A stretch of DNA of 10,539 bases, from contig JADLAZ010000055.1 in the NCBI GenBank assembly GCA_020849725.1, forward strand, positions 1 through 10,539, read 5' to 3'. How positions within the stretch are numbered: position 1 is the stretch's first letter; every line of letters starts with the position of its first letter. A program made the translations under genes and the position numbers. Below the pieces are notes generated by a model. It did not search any database. It was not told where the DNA came from and saw only the letters and a list, made by a program, of their open reading frames with translations. Below, piece after piece: positions 7,470-10,539 of this stretch. The stretch comes from Chloroflexota bacterium (GTDB lineage Bacteria > Chloroflexota > Chloroflexia > Thermomicrobiales > JADLAZ01).

Positions 7470-8333
7470 ATGCGCCACCCAGTGCTGCCCGGCGTTCTGG
7501 CGCTGGCCGTCCTGATCGGGTCATGGCTGCTCGCCGTCCCGGTCGAGGTGGCCGGCGCTGAGCCAGTCATCGTCACTCTGGCGCGGGTCACACCCGCGCC
7601 GGTCGCGGCCGGCCAGACGGCCGACATCGAAGTCACGCTGACGGCGCGCGTCCACCGCGTTGCCACGATCGACGCGGTCGTGGCCGACGCTGGCCAGGCG
7701 CCGATCTGGCAGCATGCCTGGTCGGACCAGGCGCTCCGCCGCGGCAGGTCGGTCAGCCTCGCGACACCGTGGTCGCCGCCGGCCGACCTGCCCGCCGGCG
7801 ACTACGCCCTGGTGGTGCAGGTTCGCGACGAGGCGGGCACACCTCTGACCGACACTCAGGTGATGCCCTTCGCGGTCACCGGCGCGCCGGTCGCACCCCC
7901 GACCGAGGTGGCGGAGCCGACCCCACCGGCGGTGGACGCCGACCCCGAGGCCACGGCGCTCCTGGCCCTGATCAACGACTACCGCCAGGCGCACGGCGCG
8001 CCACCTCTGGCGCTGCAGCCACAGTTGGCGGCGGCAGCCGCCTGGCACAGCCAGGACATGGGCGAGCATGGCGCCGTCAGCCATACCGACTCGCTGGGCC
8101 GCGACCCGTTCCAGCGCATGGCCGACTTTGGCTACACCGCCAACACCTGGAAAGGCGAGAACATCGCCGCCGGCTACCGCGGCGCGGCCCAGGTCTTCGC
8201 CGGCTGGCGCAGCTCGAGTGCGCACAACGACAACATGCTTAGCCCGGACTTCCACGTCATCGGCATCGGTCGCGCATCGGTCGACGGCTCGCGCTACGGC
8301 GTCTACTGGACGACGACCTTCGGCGGCGAGTAA
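7470..8333 (+). CDS. Secreted CAP-domain (SCP/PR-1-like) protein
   Basis: The 287-residue product starts with a signal peptide (residues 1-30, hydrophobic core VLALAVLIGSWLLAV, cleavage after AGA). Residues about 33-137 look like a beta-sandwich domain of the Ig-like kind (alternating strands such as ADIEVTLTAR and DYALVVQVRD). A Pro-rich linker (138-158) leads to a C-terminal CAP domain (about 160-287). The CAP signature is clear: LINDYRQAHGAPPL, His205 in VSHTDS, GENIAAG (Glu230), His252 in SSSAHNDNML, and the closing YWTTTFG. This matches the bacterial YkwD-like type. CAP proteins are exported, but their biochemical activity in bacteria is mostly unknown. There is no membrane anchor, so it is probably released or loosely bound to the wall. 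It converges with the serine hydrolase gene, with a 28-bp gap and no visible terminator. Confidence 0.9.
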   Translation: MRHPVLPGVLALAVLIGSWLLAVPVEVAGAEPVIVTLARVTPAPVAAGQTADIEVTLTARVHRVATIDAVVADAGQAPIWQHAWSDQALRRGRSVSLATPWSPPADLPAGDYALVVQVRDEAGTPLTDTQVMPFAVTGAPVAPPTEVAEPTPPAVDADPEATALLALINDYRQAHGAPPLALQPQLAAAAAWHSQDMGEHGAVSHTDSLGRDPFQRMADFGYTANTWKGENIAAGYRGAAQVFAGWRSSSAHNDNMLSPDFHVIGIGRASVDGSRYGVYWTTTFGGE

Positions 8334-8361
8334 GCCAATCCGGCGCAGCGAGCGGCCGCGC

Positions 8362-9261
8362 TCAGATGGCCGGCGCGGTGAATGTCTCGTACACCGTCAG
8401 CGCCAGGTCGGCCATCAGTCGCGTCGCCGCCAGCTCGTCCACCAGGTTGCGGCTGAGGATGGCGAGGACGAACGGGTGGTCGGGCGCTTCAACGTAACCG
8501 ACGTCGCCCCGGACGCCGAAGATCGAGCCAGTCTTGTTCGCCACGCGCGTGCCGGCCGGCAGCCGCAGCGGGATGCGATCGGTGTACTTCTGCCGCCGCA
8601 TGATGTCGAGCGCCATCGCGCGGGCCGCCGCGCTCAGCCCCCGTCCATCGACGATTGCCTGCATCAGCGTCAGCATGTCGCGCGGCGTGCTGACGTCATT
8701 GGCCGGCACTGGCTGAAGCGCGAGCGGGTCGGCGCCGATCTGCCGCCACCGCAGCCGCTCGCGCGCCAGATCATAGGTCGCGGCCGGGTCGGCCGGGTCG
8801 AGGCCGACCAGACTGTAGAGGATCTCGCGGGTCGTCAGTGGCAGGCTCGTCTGGCTCAGGCCCAGGTCGCCCAGCACGGCGGCGATGGCGTCCCGGCCCA
8901 GCCGGTGATAGAGCATGTCGGTCGCCGCGTTGTCGCTGAGTACGATCATCATGGTCGCCAGATCGCGCAGCGTGAAGGCGCAGCCGGGGTCCAGGTCCTG
9001 CATCACCCCAGAGCCGGGCACGAGTTGCTCGGCGCGCGTCGGTGCGATGCGTGTCGCCAGGTCGAGTCGTCCCGCATCCACCTGGCGCAGCAACTCGTAC
9101 AGCAGGGCGATCTTGAAAGTGCTAGCGGTCGGGCAGACCAGGTCGGCCCGCAGCATGATCTCAGCGCCAGTCGCCAGATCGCGGGCCGCCAGGCCCATCT
9201 CCCCATCCAGTCCAGCCAGCATCGCCGCCAGGCGTACCCGGCCCTGCTCCAGCGCGGTCAT
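8362..9261 (-). CDS. Class A beta-lactamase-like serine hydrolase, no signal peptide
   Basis: The 299-residue protein carries the penicillin-binding and beta-lactamase fold motifs in order: STFK (Ser47 nucleophile, Lys50), SDN (109-111), and KTG (243-245). STPRDM at 191-196 corresponds to the TTPRDM of class A enzymes. Glu146 lies 37 residues after the SDN serine, close to the spacing of the class A general base Glu166, but the usual ExxLN is EILYS here. About 30 extra residues then separate it from STPRDM, so the omega-loop region is enlarged. No signal peptide is visible, so the protein is predicted to stay in the cytoplasm, unlike true beta-lactamases. ATG 9261 is chosen because GGAGG lies six bases upstream; the frame extends to 9321 without an RBS. 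It may be a peptidase or esterase of the Beta-lactamase2 family, and antibiotic resistance should not be assumed. Confidence 0.85.
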   Translation of the reverse strand: MTALEQGRVRLAAMLAGLDGEMGLAARDLATGAEIMLRADLVCPTASTFKIALLYELLRQVDAGRLDLATRIAPTRAEQLVPGSGVMQDLDPGCAFTLRDLATMMIVLSDNAATDMLYHRLGRDAIAAVLGDLGLSQTSLPLTTREILYSLVGLDPADPAATYDLARERLRWRQIGADPLALQPVPANDVSTPRDMLTLMQAIVDGRGLSAAARAMALDIMRRQKYTDRIPLRLPAGTRVANKTGSIFGVRGDVGYVEAPDHPFVLAILSRNLVDELAATRLMADLALTVYETFTAPAI

Positions 9262-9306
9262 GCCCGTCCTCCATCCATGGGCGACACCGGCCGCAGCCGG
9301 CAGACG

Positions 9307-9323
9307 ATGATAGTGCAGCACTA
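9307..9323 (-). promoter_or_regulatory. Candidate promoter box with overlapping dyad
   Basis: TATCAT (9312-9307, minus strand) could be a -10 for the serine hydrolase gene, 45 nt before its ATG. A perfect dyad of TAGTGC and GCACTA around one base (9311-9323) overlaps its upstream edge, where a repressor could block the polymerase. No -35 is evident. Confidence 0.3.
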
Positions 9324-9342
9324 GCCGAGCCGTCTATCGCCA

Positions 9343-9359
9343 GCCGGCCGGCGGCCGGC
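9343..9359 (-). terminator. Possible terminator hairpin after the dehydratase gene
   Basis: GCCGGCC and GGCCGGC form a perfect 7-bp stem with a three-base loop, five bases after the dehydratase stop. No T run follows, so it may only stabilise the 3' end or be a by-product of the many GGCCGG runs in this DNA. Confidence 0.3.
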
Positions 9360-9363
9360 GCGG

Positions 9364-10494
9364 TCAGTCGTCCGGCAGGGGCACGGCATGCTCGGCCACG
9401 AGCGCGTCAGCCAGCTGAATGCCCAGGCCCGGCCCGGCCGGCACGGTGATCTCACCGCCAGCGATCGTCTCTCGTGGGAAGACCAGATCGGCCCGCCAGG
9501 GCGTCTCGCCCCAGGCATACTCCAGGATGCGGCAGGCCGGCAGCGCCGCCACGGCCTGCAGTGTAGCCGCCAGCGCCACCGGCCCGCTCGGGTTGTGGGG
9601 CGCCACGCGCACGCCGGCAGCAGTTGCCATCTCGCCAATCGCCATCACGCCGCTGATGCCACCGCAGTGTTTGACATCGGGCATGACCGTGCCGAAGTGC
9701 CGACCGGCGAGATAGGGCCAGACGGCCGCCGGCCCCAGCAGATGCTCGCCACCGATGATCTCCAGTGCCGTCTCGTCGCGCAACCGGGCCAGCCCGGCCA
9801 TGTCGGCAAGCGGCGTCGGCTCCTCGAACCAGGTGATGCCAAGCGCCGCAAGTTCGCCGGCCACCCACCGCGCGGTCGGTATGTCCAGGCGCTGGTGACA
9901 ATCGACGTACACGTCGGCCGCCGGCCCCACCGCGGCGCGGACGGCCGCCACCCGATCGACACCGACCTGGACCAGCGCCCGGCCGGCCACATCGCGGCAG
10001 CCGGCCGGGTCAACGCCGTCGAACGGCGCGCACTTGACGGCGGTGAACCCATCGCCGAGCGCGGCCCGCGCCGAGCGCGCGAATCCGGCCGGACTCCGAT
10101 CGGTCGTCGCGCGGTTGATATTGGCGTACAGCCGCACCTGCTCGCGCACCGGGCCACCGAGGAGCCGGTGAATAGGCAGCCCTGCTGCCTGCCCGGCCAG
10201 GTCCCACAGCGCCTGCTCGACTGCCGACAGCGCCGTCCAGCCGGCCAACCCCTCGACGACCGGCGTCAGTGCTGCCACCGCCGGCCGCACGGCGCGCGGG
10301 TCGCGACCGAGCAGCAGGGGCGCCAGGCGGCGCCGGATGAGCGCCGCGACGATCTGATCGCGCTGCGCGCCGCCACCGCCATGCGAGGCCTCGCCGAGGC
10401 CGGTCAGGCCGTCGTCGGTGTGGACCAGCACGAACAGCCAATCGCCACGCTGGTTGACATGCACCGCGCGCAGGTCCAGCCCGGTGATCCGCAC
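9364..10494 (-). CDS. Enolase-superfamily sugar-acid dehydratase (galactonate dehydratase-like)
   Basis: The 376-residue protein belongs to the mandelate racemase and muconate lactonising branch of the enolase superfamily, which removes a proton next to a carboxylate using bound Mg2+. The C-terminal barrel shows Asp198 and His200 in VDCHQRL, Glu224 in WFEEPTP, Glu250 in IGGEHL, PDVKHCGGIS (272-281) and His300 in APHNPSGPV. All five are offset by exactly 15 from the E. coli galactonate dehydratase residues Asp183, His185, Glu209, Glu235 and His285, so a dehydratase of that group is likely. The N-terminal capping domain (WLFVLVHTDDGLTGLGEAS) also fits. The exact sugar acid is unknown. The start is GTG 10494, since an in-frame TGA lies shortly upstream; the RBS is weak. 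It begins four bases after another gene's stop, so the two are probably one transcript for sugar-acid breakdown. Confidence 0.88.
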   Translation of the reverse strand: MRITGLDLRAVHVNQRGDWLFVLVHTDDGLTGLGEASHGGGGAQRDQIVAALIRRRLAPLLLGRDPRAVRPAVAALTPVVEGLAGWTALSAVEQALWDLAGQAAGLPIHRLLGGPVREQVRLYANINRATTDRSPAGFARSARAALGDGFTAVKCAPFDGVDPAGCRDVAGRALVQVGVDRVAAVRAAVGPAADVYVDCHQRLDIPTARWVAGELAALGITWFEEPTPLADMAGLARLRDETALEIIGGEHLLGPAAVWPYLAGRHFGTVMPDVKHCGGISGVMAIGEMATAAGVRVAPHNPSGPVALAATLQAVAALPACRILEYAWGETPWRADLVFPRETIAGGEITVPAGPGLGIQLADALVAEHAVPLPDD

Positions 10495-10498
10495 CCGA

Positions 10499-10539
10499 CT
10501 ACTCGCTCAGGCCGTCGCGGGCAACGCGCGCCTCGACCA
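10499..10539 (-). CDS. C-terminal end of an upstream gene (partial)
   Basis: The minus strand from the right edge reads VEARVARDGLSE and stops at TAG 10501-10499, four bases before the dehydratase GTG. The tight spacing suggests a co-transcribed gene, but 12 residues are too few to name it. Confidence 0.4.
   Translation of the reverse strand, partial: VEARVARDGLSE

Overview
The window is very GC-rich chromosomal DNA packed with genes, with no tRNA, rRNA, CRISPR array or recognisable insertion sequence. The organism looks like a Chloroflexota bacterium. This is an inference with moderate confidence. It rests on the high GC content, the secreted C39-like protein with a long Thr-Pro linker (a style common in that phylum), and a secreted CAP-domain protein, next to an ordinary chromosomal-type ParB.

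Left block (1-2760, all minus strand). This reads as one operon starting near 2755. A 63-residue GatC/AtzG-like protein comes first, then an amidase-signature hydrolase with an intact Lys-Ser-Ser triad, then an MFS transporter that runs off the left edge. The first two genes are separated by 11 nt, as expected for an amidase and its small partner subunit. Before the MFS gene lies a 20-codon ORF with a strong ribosome-binding site that overlaps the MFS start, a possible leader peptide or translational-coupling device.

Centre (2761-7094). A 364-bp non-coding stretch leads into a plus-strand gene for a secreted C39-family cysteine-protease-like protein with a Thr/Pro stalk and a C-terminal membrane anchor. 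It converges on parB (minus). parB is divergent from recQ (plus), and no parA is adjacent. The promoter boxes of parB and of the amidase operon share a 15-bp motif (14 of 15 identical). RecQ has the helicase core and zinc-binding module, but a short beta-rich, Tudor-like tail replaces the winged-helix and HRDC domains.

Right block (7095-10539). A 375-bp intergenic stretch holds a dense cluster of GGWCC and TGGCGCCA boxes, including a perfect 20-bp palindrome. It lies upstream of a secreted CAP-domain protein. Converging on this are two minus-strand genes: a beta-lactamase-fold serine hydrolase without a signal peptide, and an enolase-superfamily dehydratase resembling galactonate dehydratase. 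The latter follows the last 12 codons of another gene at the right edge.

The functions are amide hydrolysis with transport, chromosome maintenance (ParB, RecQ), surface or secreted proteins (C39-like, CAP) and sugar-acid catabolism. I see no convincing new multi-gene system. The best leads are the structured intergenic region before the CAP gene, the possible alternative RNA pairing in the recQ leader, the leader ORF before the MFS gene, and the small-subunit/amidase/transporter operon.
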